Virus record (IMG/VR): IMGVR_UViG_3300044699_000195
Span: 1 to 38,760 of that record
Length of the DNA: 38,760 bases
Reading direction: 5' to 3' (one strand)
Source: a virus
The notes beneath the pieces are model-generated. The model saw only the letters and a program-made list of their open reading frames with translations, was not told the origin of the DNA and did not search any database. Below are positions 26,806 to 34,288 of the stretch, in pieces. Each line of letters begins with the position of its first letter. Positions within the stretch are counted from its first letter, which is position 1. The position numbers and the translations under genes are program-made.

Positions 26806-27674
26806 GCTGCCTCCAGCTCTTCCTGGCTGTACCCCATCTCTTCGGGGCAGTACATGCCGAGCGTGGCGCCGGGCCAGAGCAGGCGCGCGAGCTTGGATCC
26901 CGCCGTCTTCATGAGCATGTCTTGCGGGCGCTTCTCCCAGTTGCCGGGGTTGCCGTACTTGTCCTTCTTGAACACCAGCGTCTTCCCGGTCCGGTCGGGC
27001 ATCCCTAGGGCCTCCCTCGCCTCATCGATGGTGTAGGAGTAGTCCACGTGGGTCGGGTGCTTCTTGTGCTTGCCCCGCCACACCACCTTGGTCGGGCCAA
27101 TCTCGATGGGCATCAGGTATTCGAAGTTCACATCGCGCTCCGCCAGCGCACGGATGAGGTCGGCGCTAGCAACCGGCTTGCCCTCGACCATGTGATGGCC
27201 GGCAAGCGCGGTCGTCATGCCGATGCCGAGCTCTTTGCCCCGAGCGATGACGCTGAACACCGCCTGCTCGGTTTTGAATTGCGGGTAAACCCCGCCATCG
27301 AAGAGCCACATGCTCACCGTCTTGGCGGCCTTCAGGTCGAGCGGCTGTAGGTCCTTGGTGACCAGGCCGTACTGAGATTCGCTGTACTGCGGCAGGGTGA
27401 GGAGCGCATGAGAGGGAGAGTGCCGGGGCACCACCACCGACTCGCCCGCCTTGTCGCCTGGCTCGTTGGAGACGGTGTCGTTCTCTGCCTGCTGCTCCCG
27501 CTCCCGGTCGTACTCCCGCTCGAGCAGCTCGTCGTCCTTGGCGGCCACCTGCTTCAGGTCGGGCAGCTTCTCCTGGTAGAGGCGGGCCGCCTCGTCGAGC
27601 ACTTCCTCGTCCATGCTGCGCAGCGGAGCGATGGGCTCACAGTTGGAGAGCAGCGCCTGGGTGTCGAGCGGCAC
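26802..27674 (-). CDS. RecT-like single-strand annealing protein
   Basis: Encoded on the minus strand; GTG start at 27674 in a 290-residue frame. The first ~95 residues are acidic and helical (DEEVLDEAARLYQEKLPDLK, ELLEREYDREREQQAENDTV). From about 110 comes the annealase domain: SMWLFDGGVYPQFKTEQAVF, ARGKELGIGMTTALAGHHMV, KPVASADLIRALAERDVNFE, then WEKRPQDMLMKTAGSKLARL and WPGATLGMYCPEEMGYSQ. The order G-x-x-L-G-[IL]-x-x-x-x-AL, then W-x-K-x-P-x-DML-x-x, then LG-x-Y-x-PEEM is the RecT-family signature. The N-terminal part continues the exonuclease text, so the two may be fused. Confidence 0.7.
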   Translation of the reverse strand: MPLDTQALLSNCEPIAPLRSMDEEVLDEAARLYQEKLPDLKQVAAKDDELLEREYDREREQQAENDTVSNEPGDKAGESVVVPRHSPSHALLTLPQYSESQYGLVTKDLQPLDLKAAKTVSMWLFDGGVYPQFKTEQAVFSVIARGKELGIGMTTALAGHHMVEGKPVASADLIRALAERDVNFEYLMPIEIGPTKVVWRGKHKKHPTHVDYSYTIDEAREALGMPDRTGKTLVFKKDKYGNPGNWEKRPQDMLMKTAGSKLARLLWPGATLGMYCPEEMGYSQEELEAA

Positions 27675-28446
27675 GTTGGTTATCGAGCGTCGCCAGCTTG
27701 AGCGACATCACCAGGCTCTCCCAGTTGGAGGCGAGCGACTTGATCTTGGCGTTCAGCTTGCTGTCTTGGGTTGCCGCGCCGGTGGCCAGGCCCGCCGCGA
27801 GCAGCTCGAGGGAGGGGTACTTGTTGACCAAGCCCGCCGCCGTCTTCGGGCCAATGTCTGGCACGCCGGGGATGTTGTCCGACGTGTCGCCGACGAGCCC
27901 TTGGTAGAGCGGGATGGTACCCGGCGCGACGCCAAACTTCTTCCACACCGCCGCGATGTCCCGCACTTCCCAATCCTTGGCGCCGACCGGGGGGATGTAC
28001 TGCTTGACGTGCTCGGTGATGCACTGCGCGCAGTCCTTGTCCGTGCCCACGATGCGCACGTCGTCACACCACTCGCTGTAACTCTTGGCGAGCGTGGCGA
28101 TCACGTCGTCGGCTTCGTAGCCCTCGGCAAAGCCCACGGCATAGCCGCGTTTGCCAATCTCTGCCCAGAGCCAGCGCTTCTGCGCGGCCTCTTCGGGCTC
28201 GGCCTTCGGGCGGTTCGCCTTGTACTCGGGGAAGAGAGCGAGGCGCTTGCTGTAGGGCGGGGCGTCGCGGCAGATGATGACGTGGTCGACGCCGCTCTTC
28301 AGATCCTCGATATCCCTGAGCGTGGCGATGGCCGCTGCGTTCTTCTCGCCGAGCGGGATGGTGTGCCACCTCTTTGCGAACAAGTAGCTGATATCGATGA
28401 GCGCGATGCTTTGGGGAGTGGGCGGGAGGGTGAGGGGCTGGGTCAT
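27637..28446 (-). CDS. 5'-3' exonuclease (Pol I N-terminal/flap type)
   Basis: Minus-strand gene from ATG 28446, MTQPLTLPPTPQSIALIDISY. Asp18 in IALIDISYLF is the first metal ligand. RDAPPYSKRLALFPEYKANR is the arch motif with the R-x-x-x-x-x-YK-x-N-R pattern. EADDVIATLAKSYSEW and IVGTDKDCAQCI are two acidic metal-binding segments. VGDTSDNIPGVPDIGPKTAA is the helix-hairpin-helix region. The frame stops at 27637, but the end SLKLATLDN is followed, in the next frame, by VPLDTQALLSNCEPIAPL, which matches this family's C-terminus (LATI...DVPL). One base is probably extra near 27680, so the protein reads into the RecT-like frame. It degrades 5' ends or flaps during replication or recombination. 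Confidence 0.85.
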   Translation of the reverse strand: MTQPLTLPPTPQSIALIDISYLFAKRWHTIPLGEKNAAAIATLRDIEDLKSGVDHVIICRDAPPYSKRLALFPEYKANRPKAEPEEAAQKRWLWAEIGKRGYAVGFAEGYEADDVIATLAKSYSEWCDDVRIVGTDKDCAQCITEHVKQYIPPVGAKDWEVRDIAAVWKKFGVAPGTIPLYQGLVGDTSDNIPGVPDIGPKTAAGLVNKYPSLELLAAGLATGAATQDSKLNAKIKSLASNWESLVMSLKLATLDNQRAARHPGAALQL

Positions 28447-28661
28447 TTGTTTGCTGCTTTCTTCCGTGTCGTGAGCACGCAGTAGATGGGATTGCCGGTG
28501 TCTCGTGAGAGAATCTCGGCGTCTTTGAGTGTGGACACCGTGTCGTCGCCCACCCGAAACTCCCATCGGGAGTATCGGATGATGCGGCCGGCGTTGTCGT
28601 TTGCTGCAGATGTCCGCGGTGACCCGCGGTAGAGGCGATAGGGAATTGGCTTAGGGGTCAA
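28443..28661 (-). CDS. Small early protein (72 aa)
   Basis: Minus-strand gene starting with TTG at 28661, preceded by GGAG five bases upstream, which decides the start. It encodes LTPKPIPYRLYRGSPRTSAA, a basic N-terminus, then SRWEFRVGDDTVSTLKDAEI and a Lys-rich end. The stop overlaps the exonuclease ATG (ATGA). Function unknown; likely a replication-region accessory. Confidence 0.55.
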   Translation of the reverse strand: MTPKPIPYRLYRGSPRTSAANDNAGRIIRYSRWEFRVGDDTVSTLKDAEILSRDTGNPIYCVLTTRKKAANK

Positions 28662-28854
28662 ACTCGACTCCAGTCAATGTACTACATCGTTGAACATGTT
28701 CAAGGCGTGATGTTGGTTCAGTGTCCCGCGGTGGGTCATCGAACGGGTATAGAAACCAGCCATGGCTCGGGTTCCAAGGGTCCGGCTGCTGCGGGGTGCC
28801 CCCGTCGCGGCACTGGTTTCTGCGCGGCGAGGCGCAGGGGCGGTTATGGCTCAT
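28651..28854 (-). CDS. Small early protein (67 aa), low complexity
   Basis: A minus-strand 67-residue frame, MSHNRPCASPRRNQCRDGGT then DPWNPSHGWFLYPFDDPPRD and a charged end. It overlaps both neighbours by about 10 bases, the packing expected here. The Pro/Arg-rich start gives little structure. Reading-frame support is moderate and the function unknown. Confidence 0.4.
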   Translation of the reverse strand: MSHNRPCASPRRNQCRDGGTPQQPDPWNPSHGWFLYPFDDPPRDTEPTSRLEHVQRCSTLTGVEFDP

Positions 28855-29017
28855 CTTCCTCGACGGGAGGCAGGTTGCGCAGCGCGTATCGGCTGACGAT
28901 CCCCTTCTTCTGCCCCTTGCTGCGACTGCGGTTTACGTCTTGTTGGCTGAACCGAAAGCACCGCCTCGGCTCGTCTTTGGGTGGCTCGCACCACTCAGGT
29001 GTCGTTGGCTGGCTCAT
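28844..29017 (-). CDS. Small early protein (57 aa)
   Basis: Minus strand from ATG 29017 with AGGGAG upstream. It encodes MSQPTTPEWCEPPKDEPRRC, then FRFSQQDVNRSRSKGQKKGI and a C-terminal acidic end. Its start overlaps the end of the methyltransferase gene. No recognised domain. Confidence 0.45.
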   Translation of the reverse strand: MSQPTTPEWCEPPKDEPRRCFRFSQQDVNRSRSKGQKKGIVSRYALRNLPPVEEDEP

Positions 29018-29606
29018 TGCGATAGCTCTCCCTTCTGTCCCAGATGACGATGACGATGCCGAACGGTGGATTGCGGCTGGTCCGGTTGGTGATGGCCGCG
29101 CCTCGGTTGCGGAAGCAGCGGCGCCCGGCGAGAAACCGCGTCTCGACGAGAAAGTTGGCGCAGCGGTAATCACGGTAGGGCTCGATGTAGCGCTGCCAGT
29201 AGGGCTGCTCGCAGCGGTTCGCCGGCAAGAGCATCACGACGGTGGCGCCGCAGTAGGTCGCTTTCTTCACCCAGGGCTCGAGGTCGCTAAAGGGCGGGTT
29301 GACCCAGACCCGCTCTCCGGGCCCCCACTCGTGCGCCAGGCCATCGAAGCCGAGCGCGTCCGTATCGCCGACAAACTCCTCGGGGAAGATGCTGAGCTGC
29401 CGAGCGATATAGAGCGGGCTCGGGCCGAGCGTGTAGTAGCGCCGGCACTTGGCGTTGTGACGGGAGGCAGCCGCGTCGAGCGTGAAGTGAAACTCTTCGT
29501 TCAGCGGATCGAACACGTCCGGCGGCGTCTCGCGGTCGTCGACTGAGTCCAGCGCACCCTTGCCCTTGCGGTGGTTCGGGTGGTTCTTCGGGACCATGGC
29601 CAGCAT
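28995..29606 (-). CDS. DNA N6-adenine methyltransferase (phage Dam type)
   Basis: Minus-strand gene; ATG 29606 is chosen because GGAGGAACCCTG precedes it. The protein is about 203 residues. Motifs: RETPPDVFDPLNEEFHFTLD and AAASRHNAKCRRYYT, the cofactor-binding start of the phage Dam family; then GERVWVNPPFSDLEPWVKKA, where NPPF is the catalytic motif; and VVMLLPANRCEQPYWQRYIE. It methylates adenine in DNA and may protect phage DNA from host restriction. It is intact and lies between the small genes and the initiator. Family assignment is strong, the target site is unknown. Confidence 0.85.
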   Translation of the reverse strand: MLAMVPKNHPNHRKGKGALDSVDDRETPPDVFDPLNEEFHFTLDAAASRHNAKCRRYYTLGPSPLYIARQLSIFPEEFVGDTDALGFDGLAHEWGPGERVWVNPPFSDLEPWVKKATYCGATVVMLLPANRCEQPYWQRYIEPYRDYRCANFLVETRFLAGRRCFRNRGAAITNRTSRNPPFGIVIVIWDRRESYRNEPANDT

Positions 29607-29824
29607 CAGGGTTCCTCCGCCGGCTTGCGGCACTCGGCCTCGAGCGCTTCCACGCGCTCCATCGCCCGGGACCAGTCTTGGAAAGCCTGGTGATATCCCC
29701 AGGCATTGAAGATGTTGTGGGCAATGCTGAGGTTGCCCGGGTCCCTCTCCCAAGCTTCTTTGCGGGCCTCTGCCAGCCGTTGGGCGTCAGCACGCGCTCT
29801 CTCGAGTGCTACGCGGCGGTTCAC
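29606..29824 (-). CDS. Helical small protein before the methyltransferase
   Basis: Minus strand from GTG 29824, VNRRVALERARADAQRLAEA, then WERDPGNLSIAHNIFNAWGY and QAFQDWSRAMERVEALEAEC. Mainly helical, about 72 residues. GTG overlaps the initiator stop (GTGA) and its stop overlaps the methyltransferase ATG. Function unknown. Confidence 0.5.
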   Translation of the reverse strand: MNRRVALERARADAQRLAEARKEAWERDPGNLSIAHNIFNAWGYHQAFQDWSRAMERVEALEAECRKPAEEP

Positions 29825-30897
29825 GCTGCCCTGCCTTTGTTGGCCTTGGCGCGCTTGCCGAGCCACTTGGCGAACGCCTTGTCGGCCTCGAAGCGAGTGA
29901 GCGGCTTGCCCTCCCCGATGGCGATGGCTCGCCACTCCCGCGCCAAGGGCTCAGCGTCACCGAGGCCTGCCCGGTCACAGAAGTTGGAGTGGGCCACGGT
30001 GAGGTAGCGAGGGTCGAAGTCCACGAGCTCGGGCGGCTCCTCGCCGGGGCGTCGGTAGCTCTGACCTCGAGGCTTCGCAGCAGCAGCGGCAGCCTTGGCG
30101 CGGTCGGTCTCTGACCACGTGCGCCACTTACCGAAGAAGCTGCGAACGTAGTTGTCGAGCTCGCCCTCGAGCACTCCGCGCGCTCCGCCGATGGGGCCGC
30201 TCCTGAGGCTCAGGATTCGCTCGTCGAGATTGCCGACGCCTGCCATCGTCGCGTCGTCACGGAGCGCTTGTGAGGGCAGCCAGGTGGCAGGAAACTTGTG
30301 ATGCGTGGCAGGCAGCGTCGGCATCACCGGTGCGTCGAACGTCCCGGCAACCCCAACGTACGGTGCGGGGGTTGGCACGCCTCGTGCTCTTTCTAGAAGA
30401 TCCGGATCCGCTCCGTACTTTGTAGAGTTTGTAAGTACAGGATCAGGATCATCTAACGCGGGCGCGCGCGAGGCCGGGACATCGTTTTGCGTAACGTTTG
30501 GTAAGGCTAGCGTAACACTTGGTGGAGCCTCAGTGTCGTTGGCGACACGTGTGCGATAGCTCTTCATGTACTGGCGATTGCGCGCGCGCTGACGCTCGAC
30601 AGCGACGAGCTCGCGCTGCTCCTTGAAGCCAACCACGCGCCAGCCCCTCGGGACCCGCTCGAGGATTTGAACGGGCTCGGTATCGGGGTCCGGTTCGGTG
30701 AGCTCCTCGAGCGCCGCGGTGGCCGCCTCGAGCGTCACGTTGGCCCCGATGGCTACGCCTGCGACCGACGCGCAGACAAAGCCCTCGGGGTCAGCGCGGA
30801 GCTGAAACCAGAGCCACACGACTCTGGTGCTGGGTGCCATCGCCCAGAGGCGGCTGGCGAGAACGTCTTGGAAGATGCAGGTGTACTGATGTCGCAT
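29821..30897 (-). CDS. Phage replication initiator / replisome organiser (winged-helix N-terminus)
   Basis: Minus-strand intact gene, start ATG 30897 with AAGGAGG 10 bases upstream. The N-terminus MRHQYTCIFQDVLASRLWAM, STRVVWLWFQLRADPEGFVC, SVAGVAIGANVTLEAATAAL, EPDPDTE and GWRVVGFKEQRE is the winged-helix domain of phage replication initiators that read 'A-x-x-x-R-x-x-W-L-x-L'. A linker follows, then a C-terminal basic region (LERARGVPTPAPYVG, WRTWSETDRAKAAAAAAKPR, RFEADKAFAKWLGKRAKANK). About 358 residues. It heads the minus-strand replication genes. Confidence 0.65.
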   Translation of the reverse strand: MRHQYTCIFQDVLASRLWAMAPSTRVVWLWFQLRADPEGFVCASVAGVAIGANVTLEAATAALEELTEPDPDTEPVQILERVPRGWRVVGFKEQRELVAVERQRARNRQYMKSYRTRVANDTEAPPSVTLALPNVTQNDVPASRAPALDDPDPVLTNSTKYGADPDLLERARGVPTPAPYVGVAGTFDAPVMPTLPATHHKFPATWLPSQALRDDATMAGVGNLDERILSLRSGPIGGARGVLEGELDNYVRSFFGKWRTWSETDRAKAAAAAAKPRGQSYRRPGEEPPELVDFDPRYLTVAHSNFCDRAGLGDAEPLAREWRAIAIGEGKPLTRFEADKAFAKWLGKRAKANKGRAA

Positions 30898-30976
30898 GTT
30901 GTGGGGCCCTCCTTGGCCCCGCTCTGACGCCGTCCATGGCGCCGTGATCACCTAAAGGAACGTAAGCGCGCGCACG

Positions 30977-32654
30977 TCAGCGACGACGCCTGCGTGCGTC
31001 TGAGAGCTTGTGGACGGGTGCGAGACGCAGCGGCGCGTTGATGATCACCCGAATCTGATCGGCGCGTTCCCAGTCGCCCTCGAGCACTGCCTGAGCAGCG
31101 GCGGCGAGCAGGGATTCACGAGAGCTTGAGTTCTGTCCCAATGTCTGGGATAGAACCCACTCGCCAGGGCTCTCTAGCGCTCCCTCAGGTGTTGAATCCA
31201 CCTGAGTTTGTGCAGGTTCGAGAGCAGAGCCTTCATCTACGGAACCGAAGGTCACTCGTTCGAATCGAGTCGGGCGCGCAAGTAGTTTCGCAGAGTTACC
31301 GAGACCCAGGCCCCGTCGAGGTGGGGGTTTTGACCCAGTCGCTGGGACAGAACCCCCAGACGGCGGGATTGCGCCCGGCAACGCCGCCGCCGGCACCCCC
31401 ACCAGAATGCGCTTCATGTAATGCTTGTTCCCCGTCGCCGCCTGCGTGTGCCCGAGAATCGCGATGCGCTGATCGTCGGTCACCCCTGCCTCCACCAGGG
31501 CCGCGTTCAGATCCGCGCGCAGCCCGTGGAACGTCAGGCGACGGGTCGTGTCGGTGTCCGTCTGAAAGGCGCAGAACTTCTTGTCGGGCTGGGCAGGGTC
31601 GAAGCCCGGCAAGGGCGAGTAGATCTGCTCCTTCCACACCGCCCGCCGGAACGCCTTGGCGTAGCTCGTGCCCCGTCCCTTGCGGCCCCCCACCGTGCCC
31701 CTTGCCGCTCGATGACCTGTCCGCCCTTCAGCTTCATGGGCGTCGTCACCGCGTTGCGCAAGAGCGGGAAGATGGGGCCGCTCGTCGGGCAGCCCTGGCT
31801 CTGCCAGTACTCGCACGCAAAGGCGGGTCGGTACTGCTCGTGCACCGTGTGCACACGCGTGCTCGTAGTTCTTCGTCTTGCTCTTCTGCTTCCCCACCCG
31901 TTGTCCTACCTGCCCGTCCGTCTTCGGGCGGCGCACTTTCATCGTGGCGAAGCCCACGAGGTCCACATGGCTCCAGTCGCCCGCATGCCCGTCGCTCGTC
32001 CGCTGCCCACCCACGCACGGCAGAGCAGATGTTCATGTCGATGCGGGCTCGTGAAGCCGCGCCGCGTCTGAAACGTGATCATCTGCGCGTCGCTCAGTGC
32101 ATCCGCTCGCGCGTGTCGACCGTCGCCTCTCTCGGGCAACGCCAGCTCCTTGGCGGGGTTCATCTTCAGCTCACCCTCACGTACCAGCTTGGAGAGAATG
32201 ACGCTGATGTCGCTCCGCAGGTTGTGAGTCGTCCGGAAGCGAGGCGCCCTGCTCTGCCATACGGTCGAGCACAGCCAACGATGTGGCTCGGCTCGAGCAA
32301 GCCCACACGGCACCTGACCGATGATGGGCAGCGCATACTTGCGCAAGCGGGTCGCGCCGGTACTGGACCAGCCTTCTTCTCGGCGTCGGCCTGAGCCTTG
32401 GCAAGCCTTCTCACTCTAGAGATCGCGCTCGGCTTCTTCAGTGAAGGAGCGCTCGCCGCGCTGGCCGCGGGCGGCGTACCCGTGCGACCCCACGCCTCGA
32501 ATCATCTTGCGAGCGAGCTCGCGATCGGTCGTGCCGAGTGGCAACCAACCAGACCACTTGGTCGCGCCGCTCGGCCCATACGCGGCCGACCCATCCCTTG
32601 CCGCTCGTGAAGCGCGGGCCCTCGGAGCGGAAACTCCTTCTTCGGGCGAGCCAT
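30977..32654 (-). CDS. Tyrosine integrase, reading frame spans attP; N-terminal two thirds frame-disrupted
   Basis: Minus-strand site-specific recombinase, ATG 32654 overlapping the excisionase-like stop (TGATG). Fragments in changing frames give the N-terminal SAM-like domain (RTTHNLRSDISVILSKLVRE, ALSDAQMITFQTRRGF), then GMRAGDWSHVDLVGFATMKV with Arg I. From about 31570 the frame is continuous: LTFHGLRADLNAALVEAGVT (His-x-x-Arg), GHTQAATGNKHYMKRIL (His and nucleophile Tyr) and an unusual C-terminus of about 180 residues to 30977, ending KLSDARRRRR. This frame crosses the tRNA-derived attP at 31237-31280. Frame changes occur several times between 31640 and 32650, so the exact N-terminus is uncertain. 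Confidence 0.8.
31130..31156 (+). repeat. 27-bp imperfect palindrome, copy A, left of attP
   Basis: GTTCTGTCCCA (31130-31140), 5-nt spacer, TGGGATAGAAC (31146-31156): 11-bp arms with one G-T pair. It is closely matched by copy B at 31327-31353, and the two flank the attP core. Candidate arm-type or accessory binding sites. Confidence 0.6.
31236..31280 (+). other. attP-like core: 3' half of a tRNA-Arg
   Basis: On the plus strand the sequence CTACGGAACCGAAGG (31237-31251), then ACTCG TTCGAAT CGAGT (31254-31270) and CGGGCGCG form an anticodon loop (anticodon ACG), perfect T-arm and acceptor 3' strand of an arginine tRNA. No matching acceptor 5' strand (GCGCCCG) lies upstream and the 5' anticodon strand does not pair, so identity begins at the anticodon loop. 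That is the usual attP core for a tyrosine integrase, here beside the integrase active site. The integrated target would be a host tRNA-Arg gene. Confidence 0.7.
31323..31357 (+). repeat. 27-bp imperfect palindrome, copy B, within a longer hairpin right of attP
   Basis: GTTTTGACCCA (31327-31337), 5-nt spacer, TGGGACAGAAC (31343-31353) repeats copy A with 19 of 22 arm bases identical and the same spacer length. Flanking GGGGG/CCCCC extends it to a 15-pair hairpin with one mismatch (31323-31357). It may also act as a structured element at the integrase 3' part. Confidence 0.6.
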
Positions 32655-32893
32655 CAGGCAACCCCTGCGTCACGCAGCCACTCGAGCACCTTGGCGGGCT
32701 CGAAGCGAACGATGGTTGCCGACCTTCTTGCTCGGCAGCCCCTGTTTACGCAAGTGGTCCACGTGCGTGGGTGAGCAACTGAGCAACTGAGCGAGCCCCT
32801 GCTTGTCGACCAGCATCGGGGTCGTGCTGCGCAAGTAGAGCCGCGGCGCTCACCGCGCGGTTGACCAGGCTCTCTAAACTCGGCCCGTGTCAT
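32654..32893 (-). CDS. Excisionase-like HTH protein
   Basis: Minus-strand gene of about 80 residues; ATG 32893 begins MTRAEFRE, then in changing frames SLVNRAVSAAALL and MLVDKQGLAQLLSCSPTHVD, HLRKQGLPSKKVGN and IVRFEPAKVLEWLRDAGVA. 'VDKQGLAQLLSCSPTHVDHLRKQGLP' is the MerR/excisionase-type HTH (HTH_17), used by phage Xis and DNA-bending proteins. Its stop overlaps the integrase ATG (TGATG), so the pair is translationally coupled and probably works together in recombination. Confidence 0.65.
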   Translation of the reverse strand: MTRAEFREPGQPRGERRGSTCAARPRCWSTSRGSLSCSVAHPRTWTTCVNRGCRARRSATIVRFEPAKVLEWLRDAGVA

Positions 32894-32942
32894 CGTAAAC
32901 TACGGGCCCATCGTTGTCATTGGCGGGCGCTCGCTCTGACAT
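32874..32942 (-). CDS. 22-residue peptide upstream of excisionase-like gene
   Basis: ATG 32942, MSERAPANDNDGPVVYDDTG then RV and stop TAG, overlapping the excisionase-like start. It could be a leader peptide coupling translation. Very short and unconfirmed. Confidence 0.25.
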   Translation of the reverse strand: MSERAPANDNDGPVVYDDTGRV

Positions 32943-33110
32943 CCGTCTTCTCTCTCCCTCAGGGGTGGGCCAGGTCTGGGTCCATCGCTGACCCGAGTCA
33001 ACGATGAACCCACCCGTTGCCGAAGGGGAGAGTATGGCTGTGTGGTCGCAAACGTGTCGATGTGTAACTGAATGCCACTTGCTTTTTTCCTGGGGTGTAG
33101 GTATGGGGGG

Positions 33111-33170
33111 CTGGAGTAACACTCCAGAGCAGGCCTAGAGCATTGCACGCGGCCTAGTGGACGGCTAGGC
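33111..33170. promoter_or_regulatory. Candidate operators in the divergent int/repressor control region
   Basis: Between the minus-strand integrase unit and the plus-strand repressor are two palindromes. CTGGAGT aac ACTCCAG (33111-33127, perfect 7-bp arms) and GCCTAG tggacgg CTAGGC (33152-33170, perfect 6-bp arms), with a further half-site GCCTAG at 33133-33138. These sit 8-65 bases before the repressor ATG, as expected of phage operators. No convincing promoter hexamers are visible in the same place, so the role is inferred from position. Confidence 0.5.
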
Positions 33171-33177
33171 TCACGGG

Positions 33178-33403
33178 ATGCCAGCCGGAAAACCGAACAA
33201 ACGAACTGACCACGAGCGAGAAGGAGGCGCTGCGCGCGTACCGCGGAGCACCTCGACAAGTACGGGGCGCCGCCGACGCTGCGCCAACTCGCGAATACCT
33301 CGGCATCGTGCACAGCGCGGCGCAGTACACGCTTCGTCGCCTGCATGAGAAAGGCTACATGCAGGAGAAGAGGGTCACGAGCACCCGCCTGATGCTGAGG
33401 TAG
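33178..33403 (+). CDS. LexA-type DNA-binding repressor, no peptidase domain
   Basis: Reconstructed from ATG 33178 with two or three frame changes (near 33213, 33242 and 33293): MPAGKPNKRT, then LTTSEKEALRAYREHLDKYG, APPTLRQLAEYLGIVHSAAQ, YTLRRLHEKGYMQEKRVTST, RLMLR and TAG at 33401-33403. The helix order and G-x-PPT-x-R-x-[IL]-A-x-x-LG plus L-x-x-L-x-x-KG[YL] are the LexA DNA-binding domain (winged helix). The Ala-Gly cleavage site and Ser/Lys peptidase are absent, so it cannot self-cleave like LexA or cI. It is divergent from integrase and next to palindromes, suggesting a lysogeny repressor. Confidence 0.65.
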
Positions 33404-33470
33404 CAAGGGGAAGAAGGCGCCGTTATGACCGGGTGCCGGCTGCTGCTCTTGGGCGCCCTGTTGCGGGCCC

Positions 33471-33535
33471 TGACCCCCAGGGGTGACCTGACCCCGTGAC
33501 AGACCCTTGACACCTACACCCCGAGCGTGTCGAAT
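33471..33535 (+). promoter_or_regulatory. Promoter candidate with adjacent palindrome
   Basis: TTGACA at 33507-33512 and TCGAAT at 33530-33535, 17 bases apart, precede the gene at 33588. A dyad ACCCC-CA-GGGGT lies just upstream at 33473-33484. The -10 is a partial match only. It would drive the early plus-strand genes and could be regulated at the dyad. Confidence 0.45.
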
Positions 33536-33587
33536 TGGTACGCTCCAGGGGCGCCAATCGGGGGCTTCTGTATTCAAGGGGATTGAA

Positions 33588-33819
33588 TTGGAAGCAGCAC
33601 GGGTATGGGCGGAGGAGGGCGTCTTGCGGCGCATGATGGCCAAGGGGTGGCTCACCGAGGCGGAGGCCTACGAAGTGGCCGGGACGCTCGAGCTCCTGGC
33701 GGAGCGCGTCGAGAGGGGGGAGATCACCGTCCACTTCATGGACGTGGTCGTGCGCAAGCTTGCGCAAGAGAAGTACAACGCCTGGCTCGCCCGGCGTCAG
33801 ACAGGAAGGCAAAACGTGA
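33588..33819 (+). CDS. Small helical early protein
   Basis: TTG 33588 follows AAGGGGA by 5 bases. It encodes LEAARVWAEEGVLRRMMAKG, EAEAYEVAGTLELLAERVER and VVRKLAQEKYNAWLARRQ, a helical protein of about 77 residues. A single missing base near 33795 would give the end RQEGKT with a stop overlapping the next gene's GTG (GTGA), so I end it at 33819. No family is recognised. Confidence 0.5.
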
Positions 33820-34288
33820 AGACCAAGATTCTAAAGCTGGAGCTGAAGCCAGACGCCAATGGCGAGGTACTGACAGCGGAGAATGTCGAACAGATGCGCC
33901 AGAAGATGTACACGTCCATCGACGACAACGTGCCCGAGAAGGCACGGGACGGGCACGCAAGCAAGCCGATGAGCTCGTGGCCGAGCTATTGAGTGGTGGC
34001 GTCAGAGCGCTCGGCGCACGGTCGTGCATCGCCGCCATCAACGTCGCCATCGATCCATCGACGGCTTGCCGCGCTCGGTGCAGACCATCGCGCAGACCCT
34101 GGACACGCCGAGTCACATCTTCGATCTCGGTGGCGCCGTACCATCAGATCATCGCTGCGCATGGCCTGCTCGAGCTGACGAAGAAATCGCTAGAGGATTA
34201 CTTAGAGTGCGACCACTGCACACCCAAGACAGAGCCAGAGGAGCCCAAAGGGCCGCTGTCAATGATATTCATACTGCAGGCACAATGA
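33816..34288 (+). CDS. Early-region protein of unknown function, frame-disrupted
   Basis: GTG 33816 has AGGAAGG six bases upstream. The joined protein is about 157 residues: VKTKILKLELKPDANGEVLT, ENVEQMRQKMYTSIDDNVPE, then ADELVAELLSGGVRALGARS, SIDGLPRSVQTIAQTLDTPS, YHQIIAAHGLLELTKKSLED with YLECDHCTPKTEPEEP and a hydrophobic end. Frame changes near 33950, 34060 and 34130. CDHC suggests metal binding. No family is recognised. Confidence 0.5.

Noticed and set aside
31126-32394. 422-codon plus-strand frame across the integrase region
   Set aside because: Antisense to the integrase; the minus strand has the HxxR and Tyr recombinase motifs.
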